The notes under the pieces are model-generated. The model worked only from the letters and a program-made list of their open reading frames with translations, ran no database searches and was not told where the DNA came from. This document shows, piece by piece, positions 1-13,760 of a DNA stretch of 64,000 bases. Position 1 is the first letter of the stretch; every line of letters starts with the position of its first letter. This DNA is from Adineta vaga (lineage: Eukaryota > Rotifera), in the NCBI GenBank assembly GCA_021613535.1, contig CP075494.1, positions 8,308,001-8,372,000 of the forward strand. Reading direction: 5' to 3'. The translations under genes were made by a program, and so were the position numbers.

Positions 1-3000
1 CGAAATAATAATTCAAGTCGTTTTGGTAAATTTATTGAAGTACATTTTAATGAAAAAGTGTGTAATTTAACGTTCGAAAAATCATATTTAATCAATATAT
101 TTTTCTTATCTATAGTATCGTGTTGTGGGTGGTTATATTTCTCATTATCTATTGGAAAAATCTCGTATATGTGTTCAATCCAGAGATGAACGAAATTATC
201 ATATCTTCTATCGTTTATGTGCTGGTGCTCCGGAAAATATTCGTAGTGCTTTACGACTTGCATCGCCGGATTATTTTCATGTAGGAATGATTATAATATT
301 TCAATCAATGACAATTCATATTCCTATTCATTCTAGTATCTGAATCGAGGTTGTACTCAATATTTTTGTGGTACACAAACGGAAAAGAATCTCTCAAAGA
401 ATCGTTTAAGTCAAGATGTAAGTGTTTCTTATGAATAGATAGAAGATTATTGTTATCATTCGTCATGTATTTAGTTTGCTTCAAAAGGACCATTACGTGA
501 TCCTCAACTTGATGATGTGAAAGATTTTCTTGAATGTGATCAATCGATGGATCATATGGGATTGAGAAGTCAAGATAAAATCAATATTTATAGTACAGTT
601 GCAACTGTTCTTCATTTGGGAAATATCAATTTTGAAGATGATCCTGAGAGTACTAAAGGTGGTTGTAAAGTAATATCAACTCATGAACAATCATTGACTA
701 TAACATCAGAAATGTTGGGTCTTAATGTTCGAGAACTTTGTGATGGATTGATCACACGAATGATCATGACAAAAACAACAAGTAATACAAAAGATAATAT
801 CATTTCGTATGTATTTAGTCTTTTTTCAAATTAAATTTCTATGTTTCATTTGTTTTGAAGTGTTCCATTAAAAGCTCATGAAGCTCAAAATGCTCGTGAT
901 GCATTAGCAAAAACAATCTATGTCCGATTATTTGATTATATAGTTAGTGTAGTGAATAAATCCATTCCATTCAGTTCATCTATATCTTATATTGGTATTC
1001 TCGATATAGCTGGTTTTGAATATTTTCCAATTAATTCATTTGAACAATTCTGTATTAAGTATGTTAAGATATAAGAATATTTATTTGAAATATATTTATT
1101 TACGTTGTTTAGTTATTGCAATGAAAAATTACAACAATTTTTCAATGAACGAATTTTGAAAGAGGAGCAATTATTATATGAAAAAGAAGGTCTTGGTTTG
1201 AAGAAAATCCATTATATTGATAATCAAGATTGTATTGGTATGTTTTTCTATATTGATGAATATCTTAGGCATACCTTCTTTATTTCTTTAAAGTTATAAA
1301 TAGATATATGGTAGGCTTTGAAATCTCAGTGTGTATTTCGCATGACGTTAGTTTTCGTAGTTCAATTTGAAAGAAAATCGACTACATCAGAGAGGTTTAT
1401 ATCAGATCATTTGATTTCATCTAATGAGTAATTACTGAAAGTATTCGTTGAGATGCTATACAGAATCAGCATGATATTATCATTGGTTTGTGTTTCGCAT
1501 GACAAATAGTGATAGTGAGACTTTTCATGTGTATTTGTGTGAATGAAACGTTTGATTGATTATTTTAGATCTGATCGAAGCAAGAATTATTGGTTGCTTT
1601 GATCTATTAGATGAAGAAAGTAAATTACCGACGCCACGATTTGAACATTTTACCAGCGAAGTGCATAACCGCAATAAAGGTCATCCAAGACTCGATGTAA
1701 GAATCGAAAAATATGTTGTCGTCATTTTTCTAACGAAGTTTTCAATTTAGCTTCCACGAAAATCAAAATTACGTACATCACGTGATATTCGTGATGACGA
1801 AGGTTTTCTTATTCAACATTTTGCTGGTAGTGTTGTCTATTCAACTGTACGTTTCTTTGAAGAAAGTATATTTTATATTGTCTTTCGATATGGTTTATTT
1901 TAGGCACAATTTATCGAGAAAAACAATGATGCTTTACATGCTTCATTGCTTGTTCTTGTTCAAGAATGTAAAAATAGTTTCATTAAGAATTTATTTCCTA
2001 AAGCATCAGAACAAGAACCAGCAACCGGAAAATTAAATTTTATATCCGTTGGATCAAAATTTCGATCACAATTAACAGACCTAATGAACAAATTGCGAAG
2101 TACTGTGAGTATTCAGATTATGGCTCAAATTACCTTGTTGAATATTGTAAATTCTCTATGATTTTGTTTTCTAGGGCATTAGTTTCATTCGTTGTATCAA
2201 ACCAAATCTTAAAATGGTTCCAAATTTATTCGAAGGTGGTCAGATTCTCAGTCAATTACAATGCAGTGGTAATTGAGAAAAACAAACGAACTTCTTCGGT
2301 TTATATGGACAGTTTTCTTCTCTTTCAATAGGCATGGTATCTGTGTTAGATTTAATGCAACAAGGTTTTCCATCTCGTACGCAATTTGCTGAATTATACG
2401 CAATGTACAAATCCTATTTACCAGCTGAATTAGCTCGACTTGAACCACGCTTATTCTGTAAATGTTTATTTAAAGCATTAAATCTTCGTGATGCAGATTT
2501 TAAATTTGGTTTAACTAAAGTCTTTTTTCGTCCGGGAAAATTTGCTGAATTTGATGAAATTATGAAATCAGATCCACAAAATTTAGCTGTACTAATATCG
2601 AAAGTTAAAAAATGGCTTATTTGGACACGATGGAAAACAGCACAATGGTGTGCTTTATCTGTAATAAAACGTAAGTTCAAATGAATTGAGATTGCAATGA
2701 AATTCATCGATTGATTTTTAGTTAAAAATAAAATTCTTTATCGACGAAAATGTTACATGGATATTCAACGGCATACTCGAATGCATTTGGTTTATAAACG
2801 TTATGCACCACGGTAAGATTCATTCGAAATATGAATGCTATACAATGATGTTTGTTATTCTTTATTAGAATTCGAGGTTTAGTAAAAGCGAAAGCTTTAC
2901 ATGAACAAGTTGCTTCCATGGAAAATATTGCACAACAAATGAAAGTTAACAAAGAAAAAGTTTATCAAGAAATACATCAGTTGAAACAAAAAATCGATCA

Positions 3001-4644
3001 ATTAATTAATGATATTACCGTAAGTATATCTAACAAGTTGATCGATATTAGTTTATGAGAAGTAGACTTTACTTGTAATGAATAGATCTGTAAAACTTAA
3101 CTTTCTCTTTTAGAATACTCATATGACTGCATCACAAATTGATCATGCTTACAATGAACTTGTTTCTTCTATTGATCGTGAATTTCGTCGATTAAAACAG
3201 ACACTTGCTGAACAAGAAATGAAAGAAGAAGCAGAACGTTTGAAAAAAATTCAAGTAAACATTTCTTTTGACATTTTCTTCGATAAATTCAAAATTTGTA
3301 TTCTATAGAATGAATTAGAAAATGAAAAGAATAAGAAATTCAATGAAGATAGACAATTCGAACACGAAAAAGAAGAATTTCGACAGTAATATTTTCTTTT
3401 TGATCATGTTATAATCTGTTTTATTTTTGTTTTTTGTTTAGACGTTCAGTTTTAGCACAACGACAACGCGAAGAAGAACAATTAAAAGGCAAACTAACTA
3501 CTGAAGAAGCTCGACGTCAAGTACGAGTTGAAATTCATCAAATCTAAAAGTAACTTAACATGTATTTCTGTCTTCAGAAAGAACGTCAAGCTCAAGACTT
3601 TGCCGAAGAGGCTCGTTTATCAGAAATGAATGAACGAGAACGTCGTGACTATGATTTGGCACGACGTCTTGCATCAGAAATGGGTAGTGAAGCTGACTTA
3701 CCACGATTGGCACGAGCACGCCGTACAGCTACGAATCAAAAGTATGATTTAAACAAACATACATATGCACAATTACGAGATCTTATCAATACATCTTGTG
3801 GTAAGAATTCAACAAATTGAAATCTTTATTGATTAATTGATCGATGTGCACGGTTTAGATATTGAATTACTCGATGCATGTCGAGATGAATTTCATCGAC
3901 GTTTAAAAGTTTATCATGCATGGAAATTAAAAAATCGTCAATCAAAAAATCAATCGGCAGCAAGTGATCAAAATGATCTTGTGGATGAAGAAAGAGCACC
4001 AAAAGATATTTTAAACAATCGTAAATTGAATAACATATTTAATTATGTCAAATAAATCATTTTTTCGATTCTATTGTAGTTGTTTCAACCGCATTAACAG
4101 ATGGTGCTATGAAGACGAGCGGGCAAGGTGTAGCAGCAGCGGCTACTTCATCAAAAGGTGGCAGTGATAAAAAAGGCGAACAACGATATTTTCGGGTTCC
4201 ATTTGTTCGTCCTAATGAACAAAATCGTAATCCAAATGATGAACACAACAAGAAAGGTTGGTGGTATGCGCATTTTGATGGTAAGTTTCATACGTAGATT
4301 ATTTCACGAATACAATCTCTGTTCTTATTTTAGATAAATGGGTTGTTCGTCAAATGGAAATTCATCCCGATCGGAAAGCAACACTTTTCGTTGCAGGTTT
4401 AAAATTTATTTTTCATTTAGTTATTTAAATTATAGATTTCGTTTTTTTAATAGGTGTTGATGATACAAATATGTGTGAATTGAGTTTAGATGAAACAGGT
4501 TTAACTACGAAAAAAGGTGCTGAAATTCTTGAAAATGATTTTGAACAAGAATGGATCAAACATGGTGGCCAGGAACATTTAAAATCAAATAAAAATCGCA
4601 TAAGTTCAAAATATGTTCAAAAATTGATTCAAAATTATCGCTAA
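1..4644 (+). CDS. MYO6: Unconventional myosin VI heavy chain, 3' part of gene (5' end outside window)
   Basis: Minus-end-directed actin motor. Twenty-one exons can be joined in frame, giving about 1064 residues ending at TAA 4642-4644. First exons: 1-57, 116-280, 337-417, 475-806, 861-1058, 1113-1237, 1569-1696, 1751-1846, 1904-2104, 2175-2268, 2332-2670. Visible in order: motor-domain blocks ([47 protein letters not shown]), the converter-side block [20 protein letters not shown], a basic IQ/neck stretch, a charged helical tail encoded at about 2869-3800, and the cargo-binding domain ([20 protein letters not shown], then a [11 protein letters not shown] block). The order and key phrases match animal myosin VI rather than other classes. 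The P-loop and N-terminus lie upstream of the window. One intron is longer (1238-1568). The gene is followed closely on the same strand by SEC63, possibly in one transcription unit. Confidence 0.95.
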
Positions 4645-4880
4645 ATTAAACGAAATTTTCCTGTGGACAAATTACATTTCATTTTATTCTTTTTATGTCC
4701 AATTCTAATTGTGATGATCTTTACTAATTTTGCAATTTTTTTCTCGTTCATTTTTTCTTTAATCTGTTTTTTTTTGAGAATGGAAAGACACTTGAAAACT
4801 CGTTTTAGTTTCTCTTCACCGTTCAATTTTTGAATAATTTGACTTCTATTTAAACAATAATAAACCAATTTTATTTATTT

Positions 4881-4919
4881 TATTTCAGGTGCAATCATAG
4901 AAAAACAAAATATACAACG
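4881..4919 (+). promoter_or_regulatory. Putative trans-splice acceptor and short 5' UTR of SEC63
   Basis: A T-rich tract ends in TATTTCAG at 4888, 31 nt before the SEC63 ATG. MYO6 stops at 4644, so the upstream gap is only 275 nt, and no clear promoter or 5' UTR exon with a donor is visible in it. This fits a spliced-leader acceptor inside an operon. A normal cis-spliced UTR intron cannot be excluded. Confidence 0.45.
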
Positions 4920-7900
4920 ATGGCTGGAATGAAATTTGAAGTTAGTAACATTTGATCTGATTTCGTTTTATTCCTGAATGAATTCTTTTTCAGTATGATG
5001 AAAGTGGCGGAAAGTTTTATTATTTTATACTCTCTGTCTATGGCTTAATTCTTGTACCAGCGACCTATTGGTTATGGCCCAAGATAGAAAAAAGAAGTAA
5101 GAATCAAGAAAGATGTATCTTGTCATATTTTATTTGTTTATTTATGAGTAGAAGCTGCACTACATCCTGAAGAAAGATCTAATTTTGGTCCGTGTCGTAG
5201 CAAACATCAGTTATTAGATGCAAATGAACCTAATCAAAGACGGCGAGCGATAATCACGTAAGGATTCATTGATGGTAGTTTATCTAGTTTTGCAAAGTAC
5301 AGAATAGATCAATGTCAAATTTAATTGTTCGTGTACTGACGGTTTTCTCTCTCTCTCTCTATTTCAGTAAGGTTGTTTTAGTCGTGGCATGGATTATTTT
5401 AATAGTTTTGGCTTATCGTGTTTCTTTAATTGAAACTGAACATAAAGAATATGATCCATTTGCTGTATTAAATGTTGATCGAGTATATAATTGAAATATT
5501 TGCTATCTCTCTTCTAATTTAAGTATTCAATCTTCTAGGAAGCATCTATTACTGAAATCAAACGAGCTTATCGTGATCTAAGTAAAAAACATCATCCAGA
5601 TCGTGGTGGAGATCCAGAAATGTTTGTAAGTGAACAGATTCGACTGCTACAATTGAACGAAACATGAAGAGCATCGTTTGTTTGTTTATTTAGAAAGAAA
5701 TTGCGAAAGCATACAAAACCTTGACAGATGAAGAAGCAAAAGAAAACTGGAAGAAATACGGCAATCCTGATGGGCCAGGAGGTTGGCATTTTTTGTTGCC
5801 AAATTTTTTGTTTTGATTCATTTAACGAATATGCTTTTTTAGTAACACATTTTGGTATTGCTTTGCCGAAATGGTTAGTCGATCATCAAAATTCTGTATT
5901 TGTTCTTTTGGTTTATGCTGGTATTTTCATGATTGTTCTACCAGTTATTATCGTAAGTTTATGATTGGAAAAAATGGAAGATAAATTCTGACTTTATTTT
6001 ACTCTTTGCAAATTATTAGTGTCTTTGGTGGCAGAAATCGGCTCGATATTCTGGTGATCAAATTTTAATTGATACAATTCAACTTTATTGGTTCTTTTTA
6101 AGCAGAACATCATCTATTATTGTTAAACGTAAGTTAATCGAGTGGGAATAGAGGAATGATATTTAAATGTACCCATGTTCAAATCTAACTAACGGTATAC
6201 AATGATGATTTCGTTTTCATTTATCTGTCAATCCTCTGAGATTAATTTCTTTTGATGTAAAGGAAACACTGAGTATACCGACAAGAAAAAAATTCAATTT
6301 CACAGTTTTTATCTGATGAATCGATGGTAATCTATGATGGTTTTTATTTCTAGGTGCAATTATGATTCTTAGTGCATCAAAAGAATTTGATCGTACTCGT
6401 AATCCACTCATTGTTGATCGATTAAGTGACAATGTTGAATTACCAAAAGTAAGTTTTCTTTCTATGAAAAATGCATTTTCTTACAATTGAGAAATGATTT
6501 ATTTTTAGTTATTTCGAGAATTACCTGATATTCAAGAGAAAACAAAAGAACGACCATTTCAAATGCCATATTGTTTAAAAGCACGTACACTTCTTCATGC
6601 TCATATTCAACGTCTCACTACATTAAGTCCTGATTTGGAAAATGATAAACGATATGTTGTAAAGAAATCTCCATATTTAATTAATGAAATGATCAATATC
6701 GAAGCTCAACTTGTTGCTATGGGACATACTGGACAATGTACGCAATTTTTGATTGATTTTGAATGAATATAATGTTTCTTTTTCTATTCAAGTGAAAAAT
6801 CCTCCGCGTCTTGATACACTTGAAAATACAATGAAACTATCACCAATGATTGTTCAAGCTTTATTGAATACAAAAAGTCCTTTACTTCAATTACCACATA
6901 TAACTGAAAGTCATTTACGATTCTTTGAAACAAAAAAAGTATGATATTCTTAAGAGATTAGTGAAATGTTTTTTTTGTAGAACTATGAGGATAAAGATTG
7001 AAATTATATTTATCTATTTATCTCTCTCTCTCTCTCTCTTTTAGCGTACAATCAAATCAATTCGACAATTTACTGACATGAATGGAGATGAACGTCGTTC
7101 TATGTTACGTAGTATTACTGATGAACAGTACGATGATATCATGAATGTCATTTCAATTTATCCATATATAACAATGAGCGTGTCATGTGGAGGTATTGTT
7201 TATTACTCGAAAATATTCACTAATATGTATTTTTTACATAAAAACATTCTATTTAGTTTTTGATGATGAAGATGAGCATATCATAACTACAGGCGCTGTT
7301 GTAACATTGACAATACATTTAAAACGTGAAAATATGTCAACGGTATTGAATAAAGAATTAGGATTGAATCAATCATCAAAGATCAATGCGATGGACGATG
7401 AAGCAAATGAGGAACGAGTCGATGATAAAGAAAATCGAGAAAAAGTAAAAAAAAGGTTTTCTTTTCGTTTGTCATTTATCTATCGGAGATTGGTTTTTGT
7501 AGACGGGAGAAGCATCGAAAGTAGCCGCAGCATCAAATACATCAAAAGGTTGGAATAATAAATCGGATAAGAAAAAGAAAACTAAAAAGAAAGGACAAGC
7601 CACAACATCGAAAGCAACTAACAATACATCTGCTAATAAACAATCAACACCGACAAATGTCAATAAAAAACAAGAAAAAGCCGATGAAAAAGATTCAAGT
7701 GGTTAGTAACATTCATAGTCTTATTCTATAGCGAAAATTATCGTATGAGAATTTACGTTGAGGGTGTGTGTGAACCATAACATACATTTACTGTATCGAT
7801 TTTGTTGATGATTAAAAAAATTTTGTTTTCTTTTTATCTATCTAGATGATGATTCATCAAAACATTCGGATGGTAAATTGAAAACTTTTTTGTTTTATTA

Positions 7901-8625
7901 GTTTGATTTTTATTTACATTAATTTTTTAGATTCACCATCGACATTACGTCAACGTCACCATGAACAATCAAAAGATGAAACAAATAATAGTGATAATGA
8001 AAATAATAATGATGAAGACAATCCACCAACTACACCAAAAAAATCACGAACAAATGCTGATAATGATGAAGATACATTTCTCGAACGTTTTCAACAACAA
8101 CAACGAAAACGTGAAAAACTTGAAACAAAAGAAAAAATAAGTCATCGTGTATTTTGTCCATTTTATCCCGAAGTATATTTACAAATATCGAATCTATTTT
8201 TCTCGTCTCTATTAAGAAAGTTTTCATGTTCTAGATTAAACAAGAATGTTGGTGGTTATATGTTGCTGATCGTAAACATTTTTCCTTGATTAGTGCGCCA
8301 GTTTATTTGTGCACATTGAAAGATAAAGAAGAAGTTGAAGTGAAATTTTCAGCTCCAAAAATAGCTGGACATTATGTTTATTCAGTTATTTTAAGATCTG
8401 ATTCATATTTTGACGTTGATGTTATGGAAAATCTTGCGGTAAAGAAATGAAAACAATCTGTGTCTTTGTTTTTCTATTATCAAATAATTTTAGTTCGATG
8501 TTCAAGCTGCGAAAGAAATGGATAATAATCATCCACAATGGAATTTTAGTGAAGATGAAGAAGCAGCAAATGCTAAAGCTGAAGATGAAGAATTTGCCAC
8601 CGAAAGTGAAAGTGATGAAGAATAA
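4920..8625 (+). CDS. SEC63: Translocation protein SEC63 (ER J-domain co-chaperone)
   Basis: ER membrane component of the Sec61/62/63 post-translational translocon that recruits BiP through its luminal J domain. Multi-exon; first exons 4920-4940, 4994-5096 and 5152-5257. The start MAGMKFEYDESGGKF matches the animal SEC63 N-terminus. Two N-terminal membrane segments (around FYYFILSVYGLILVPATYWL and VVLVVAWIILIVLAY) precede a J domain with an intact HPD (KKHHPDRGGDPEMF), then FGIALPKWLVDHQNS, a third membrane segment and RYSGDQILI, all family landmarks. The Sec63/Brl domain follows, then a Lys-rich and Asp/Glu-rich linker (about 7380-8130), the C-terminal CWWLYVADRK block and an acidic tail ending SESDEE. 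Length (roughly 770 aa) is typical. It sits 275 nt downstream of MYO6 on the same strand. Confidence 0.94.
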
Positions 8626-9733
8626 ATGTTCATTGTTGTTGTTGTTATTATTATGATTCCTATTCTCATTTCTTATTTATATTCTTTATTTTATTCCATT
8701 TCAATTTCAGTTTCTTTTCTCTCTCTCTCTCTCTCTTGCTATCTTTAAAACAAAACACAATATATAACGTTGTCGTGAAATCTTTGTTGTTCACAATAAA
8801 GAGACCTTACTAGTGCATTGACATTCTCAAAACAAAAAGAAGTACAAGAAGAAGAAAGTGAAGGTTTTTATAACAATACATAGAAAACAATAGACAGATT
8901 CTTGTGTTTTGCACTCGTGCGTGCATAGATTACAAGTAAAACTTGTGGTACATGATTTGTTACATATGAAAAGAGATTGATTAGAAATAAAAATTTGTTT
9001 TCATTTACACAATTTATTACACCATCTGTTTAATTACATTTTTGTTCCTTCATCATCGAACAACAAACACTTGAGTTTATTTCATTCATTTAATATCGCA
9101 TCATGTATATAACTACACGTGCTCTTTTTATCACCATCATTCCAAAGAATAGCATACATATATAATAAAAAAAAACAGTAACATATCCATTTTTCTTCTT
9201 CTCTTCTTTGTCTTAACTTGTTAATGTGCAAGTCAAAGACGCAAATAACATATGCATGACATGATTCGAATATCAAATTTATACATCGAATAGCATTATT
9301 TCATTTTAACAAACATATATATTTATCAGCCTATCTTATGGCGTACTTTTCACAAACGGCGAGAAAACGTTAATGATTTTTATCTGTACTTTATTATTTT
9401 ATTTTATGATCCTTTTGATGAAGAAAAGAGAAAAGGGCAAAATAAAAAAGAAATCTATTATTATCATTATCATTACATATTGTCTTGTTCGAAAAAGGCA
9501 ATCATTCGTATGCATACCAACATCGAAGAAAAGTCATTTATGATCTTTATCATCAACATTTCTTCTTTCGTTATTCCCTTTCTTTTTTATATCAAAATAA
9601 CCTATAAAGTTGTTCCACAGTGACGTGGTATTATTTGATTTTTCTTCTAGGTTTAAATATTTCTTTTTACTATTCAATATTCACAAAGTATTCAACTGTT
9701 TTCCTTATGTTCCGTCCAAACTAAATTCATAAT
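8626..9733. other. Intergenic, 3' UTR of SEC63 and upstream of NHE
   Basis: AT-rich sequence with a (CT)n run near 8710-8735 and an AATAAA-type signal near 8796. No open frame here has splice structure or recognisable similarity. The NHE promoter is presumably at the right end. Confidence 0.5.
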
Positions 9734-12700
9734 ATGTATCAAGGCAAACATAGCATCTTTCTTGTTATCATATTGGGTTTAATTGTTCATAAATATTATT
9801 GTAAAGAACAAACATACGATCATATACCAAACAAGCCAATACGTTTTCATGTTGCTGAATTCAATTTTGACCATGTGTCAGATGTTTATGCAATAACATT
9901 ATGGATTTTACTTGGTTCATTAGCTAAAGTTGGTACGTATTAATTGGATTGAATGAAAGCAATTTTCAAATCGAATTTCTTTTTAGGTTTTCATTTATCA
10001 CATCGTTTAACTGAAAAATTTCCGGAAAGTTGTCTTTTAATTATTCTTGGTTTAATTGTCGGTGCACTTCTTTATGTTACTCATTTAGCTGAACAAAAAG
10101 CTTATGTACTCAATAGTGAAACATTCTTTCTATTTCTTTTACCGGTAAATTTAAGTACACTGTAATTTTAAAGAAGATCATTTTGTTAGAAAAATGAAAA
10201 AGTATTCAAGTTTTATATAGACTTGTTTTTGAAAGTGATTTAGTCAAAAAACTCACATAAGGTGATATCATAAAGATATTTAGATAAGGTGTGATTTACT
10301 ATTTAAAGATTACGTATTATGTAACTACTAAAAAGTCGTTCTCTTCCTAAACATGAATCATAGAAATCAAATGATTTATAATAAAAAGTACTTTCTCCAC
10401 CTACCCTCAAGAAAATATCAGGAATTATCAAAATTTCTATCATAATGTTCTGATAAGCAAATCATCGATTAGTCTTGAAATAGAATGAATATAATTTTTA
10501 TCGAATTAAATACATCTTTTATGTTATTTTACAGCCCATTATTCTTGAAGCTGGTTATTTTATGCCCAATCGACCATTTTTTGATAATCTTGGTACAATT
10601 TTATTACTTGCTATAGTTAATACATTATTCAATACAATTTGTATTGGTCTTACACTATGGGGTTTTCAATTTACACCCATTTATGGTGGTACTCAATTCG
10701 ACATGTTACCTTGTCTTGTTTTTGCTGCACTTATCTCAGCTGTTGATCCAGTCGCTGTCTTAGCAACATTTACAGAAATTCATGTCAATGATATGCTCTA
10801 TATTGTAGTCTTTGGAGAATCATTGCTCAATGATGCCGTTTCTGTTGTTCTCTATCGTATGTTTGAATCATTTGCTAAAATTGGTCAAGCTAATATCATT
10901 GTAATGGATGTTGTTTTGGGTTGTTTATCATTTTTTGTGGTGGCACTCGGTGGTGTCTAATTGGTATCATATTTGGAGTTATCGCATGTTTCACAACGAA
11001 ATTTACTGAACATACACCTGTTTTAGAACCATTAATTATTCTTGTTTATGCTTATTTAGCTTATCTAACATCAGAAATGGTGTCTGTATCAGGTATATTA
11101 GCGTAAGTAGATCATTTTTCGAAAATCTCAATAGAATTAATGGAGAAATTATGTTGATTTTAGTATTACATTTTGTGGTATGGTTATGAAACAGTATGTT
11201 TCATTTAATATTTCCAAAAAATCGGATGCTACAACTGAATATGTTCTGAAAATGTTATCAAGTATTATGGAAACAATTATATTCATGTTTATGGGTTTAT
11301 CAACTGTTAGTGATAATCATTCGTGGAATACAGGTTTTGTTCTAATGACTCTTCTTCTTTGCCTTGTCTATCGAGTGATTGGTATGTAAAACTAGGTGAA
11401 AAGAAAAGTTTCAAATACAATTGATTTTTCAATTTGTAGGTGTTGCTATTTTTGCTAATATTGCAAATTGTTGGCGTTTACTTGAATTAACACGAATTGA
11501 TATGTTAATTATGTCTTATGGTGGTTTACGTGGCGCTATTGCATTTGCATTGGCTTTAGTTTTAGATGAAACAAAGATTGAACGAAAAAAAGAATTTGTT
11601 ACTGCAACCATTGCTGTCGTTTTCTTTACAGTTTTTCTACAAGTAAGAAAGAAGATATCATTCTTGAATTAAAGTACATGCTTTAAATAGGGTATTACTA
11701 TTGGTCCTTTGGTAAAATTATTGAATGTGCGACGAAAACAAATTGAAGAACCAACAATGTCTGCAAAATTAACAAATCGAGTAAAGAAAGAGTATCATTT
11801 TAGTTTTTAAGATTCTTATTGCTTTTTGTTATAAGATGATGGATCATGTGATGACTTGTCTCGAAGAAATATCTGGTAGTGGTGGTAGTCATTCATTACG
11901 TGATCGGTATGAGTTTACACACACAAAAAAACATACAACAAAATGATCGTCTTAAACTAATTTTTATTTAGAATTCGAAACTTCGATCGAAATTATTTTA
12001 AACGGTGGTTATTACGTGAAACACCACAAGAAAAAATGGATATTAAATTATTGCAAACATTTAAAAAGATCAGTACACAATCAGCAATGCGAGTTCATGA
12101 TACATCTCGAGGTCTTGTACCAGCAGCAACAGCTGCTGCGTATTCATCTGGATCATCAAATAATTTAAAATTAGATCGACGATTCGAAAATGTTTCCGAG
12201 TTAATTGCGGCAAAGTTTGTTTAACTAGTTAGTGAGAAAATATTGTATGTCATTTTGTTTGATTTGTTGTAGTCTACCTGAACATACTGTACCCGATTTG
12301 ATGTTTTTTGAAAATCGTGGCGGTGATCATCATCATGATGATGCACATATGCATCATTTTCTGGATTCGAATCTTTATAGTGCCAGGCCTAGGGTAAAAT
12401 AGAAAAGAAAGCATACCGTACTCTATCAGTAATCTACTATCACTGCCAAGATTGTTTCTTAATTCATGTTATTGAGAATTCTATATGAGAGAGTGCAAAG
12501 TTAGGTTATCATGTTTTGTAGTAAACTGTCTTTCTATGTGAGATACGATATATGAACATATTCTCAACTATTCTTTTCATTTTAGGCTGCTATTCATCTT
12601 CGAAATCAAGATGAAACTGTTAGTTCAGATGATGGAGCACAGAATCGTTTTGAAAAGTCTTATCATCATCGTGATCATAGATATTTACCATCACGACCTG

Positions 12701-13323
12701 AACGAGAACTATTACATGGTCCGAAAACGATTAGTAAAAGTGTTCATAATGGTCATCGATTATCACCAATACATGCTCATACGACTGCGCTTACACCTCG
12801 ACAAGCAAATTCTCGATCACGATCACGATCAATAACACAAGAAGAAAGTTCACCTAGTCCATCTCATTATCGAACAAAATCATTATCAAAAGAACCACAT
12901 AAAAGAACTCCTCCAATCTCTGTGCATGTAGAAAATGAAGGTAAGAAATAATACGAAAAATTAACGTTTAGTAATTCTTTTATTTTTATTTTTAAATTAG
13001 GTACTGGATCAACGGCAGCTGAACGTAGTCGTCCATGGCGTCATTTATCAGCTACAGAGGATGCAAAAACTAATAATTCAATATTAGCAAAAGGCAATGA
13101 TCCTCATCTTCATAATATATCTATAACAGGTGCAGATATCAGTGGTACATATCATAAATCACCTGAATCAATGGGTGAATATGCAACAACAACGAAACCA
13201 GAAGAAAGTTTCCTCCGACCAGATGTACGTGATTTATTTAATAAACGATCACTAAATGGCTCTGAAACACAAGATGATAATGATGATAATACTGATGCTG
13301 ATGAAAGTATTACTCGTTTGTGA
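9734..13323 (+). CDS. Plasma-membrane-type Na+/H+ exchanger (NHE2/3/5-like), with a one-base frame break in exon 3
   Basis: SLC9A-family electroneutral exchanger of Na+ for H+. Exons read: 9734-9932, 9987-10144, 10535-11102, 11164-11381, 11440-11642, 11691-11780, 11836-11906, 11972-12214, 12273-12393, 12586-12940 and 13001-13323. A signal-peptide-like N-terminus is followed by about a dozen membrane segments. FLLPPIILEAGYFMPNRPFF, SAVDPVAVLATF, FGESLLNDAVSVVLYRMF and MSYGGLRGAIAFAL are the conserved transport-core motifs. A long cytosolic tail follows, including a His-rich patch near 12325-12360 and Ser/Arg-rich segments. In exon 3 the conserved stretch FFVVALGGV runs into TAA at 10958-10960 and LIGIIFGVIA resumes in another frame from 10957. 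A single missing base explains this. It may be a sequencing or assembly error, a polymorphism or a recent inactivation; everything else looks intact. Confidence 0.9.
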
Positions 13324-13760
13324 ACTTCATATCATTCCTTCTTTTTTTGTCTTTTTTACTATGTTTTATTAACCTTTTTTTCTATATTAGTAAACTAAAG
13401 ATATCTATTATGAAAACCTATTTCAACATTTAAGAATAAATTTGAGTGTTTATTGAATCGAGAATAAATATTACAAATCATTATTAGCTAGAAATTCAAT
13501 CTTATAATCAACAAAGATATACTCACTGCACTTCCTCTTTCGAATAACTTAATCATTGGAAGCCAAAATCTTTCGTAGTTATCACTATTTTCTTTGAATA
13601 ATATTTATTTATTACTTAACGAACTCGAAAGAAAGACTGTCACGTTGTCGAAGATAATAATCATTGTTCTTTAGATAAAGATTAAAGAGTAACCTTTACT
13701 TAATATCCTCTAGGATTCATTTATTTCGTCTTTTCTTCATTCTTGTAACAATCATTCAAT
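13324..13760. other. Intergenic between NHE and cytosine deaminase
   Basis: About 440 nt of AT-rich sequence. It must hold the 3' UTR of the exchanger and the promoter of the deaminase, but I could not locate a confident TATA box or splice acceptor next to the deaminase ATG. Confidence 0.4.

Noticed and set aside
10931-10960. Programmed -1 frameshift site in NHE at the T6 run
   Set aside because: A slip at TTTTTT would replace the conserved VVALGGV residues; the conserved sequence requires the shift at about 10957, where no slippery heptamer exists. A simple indel is the better explanation.
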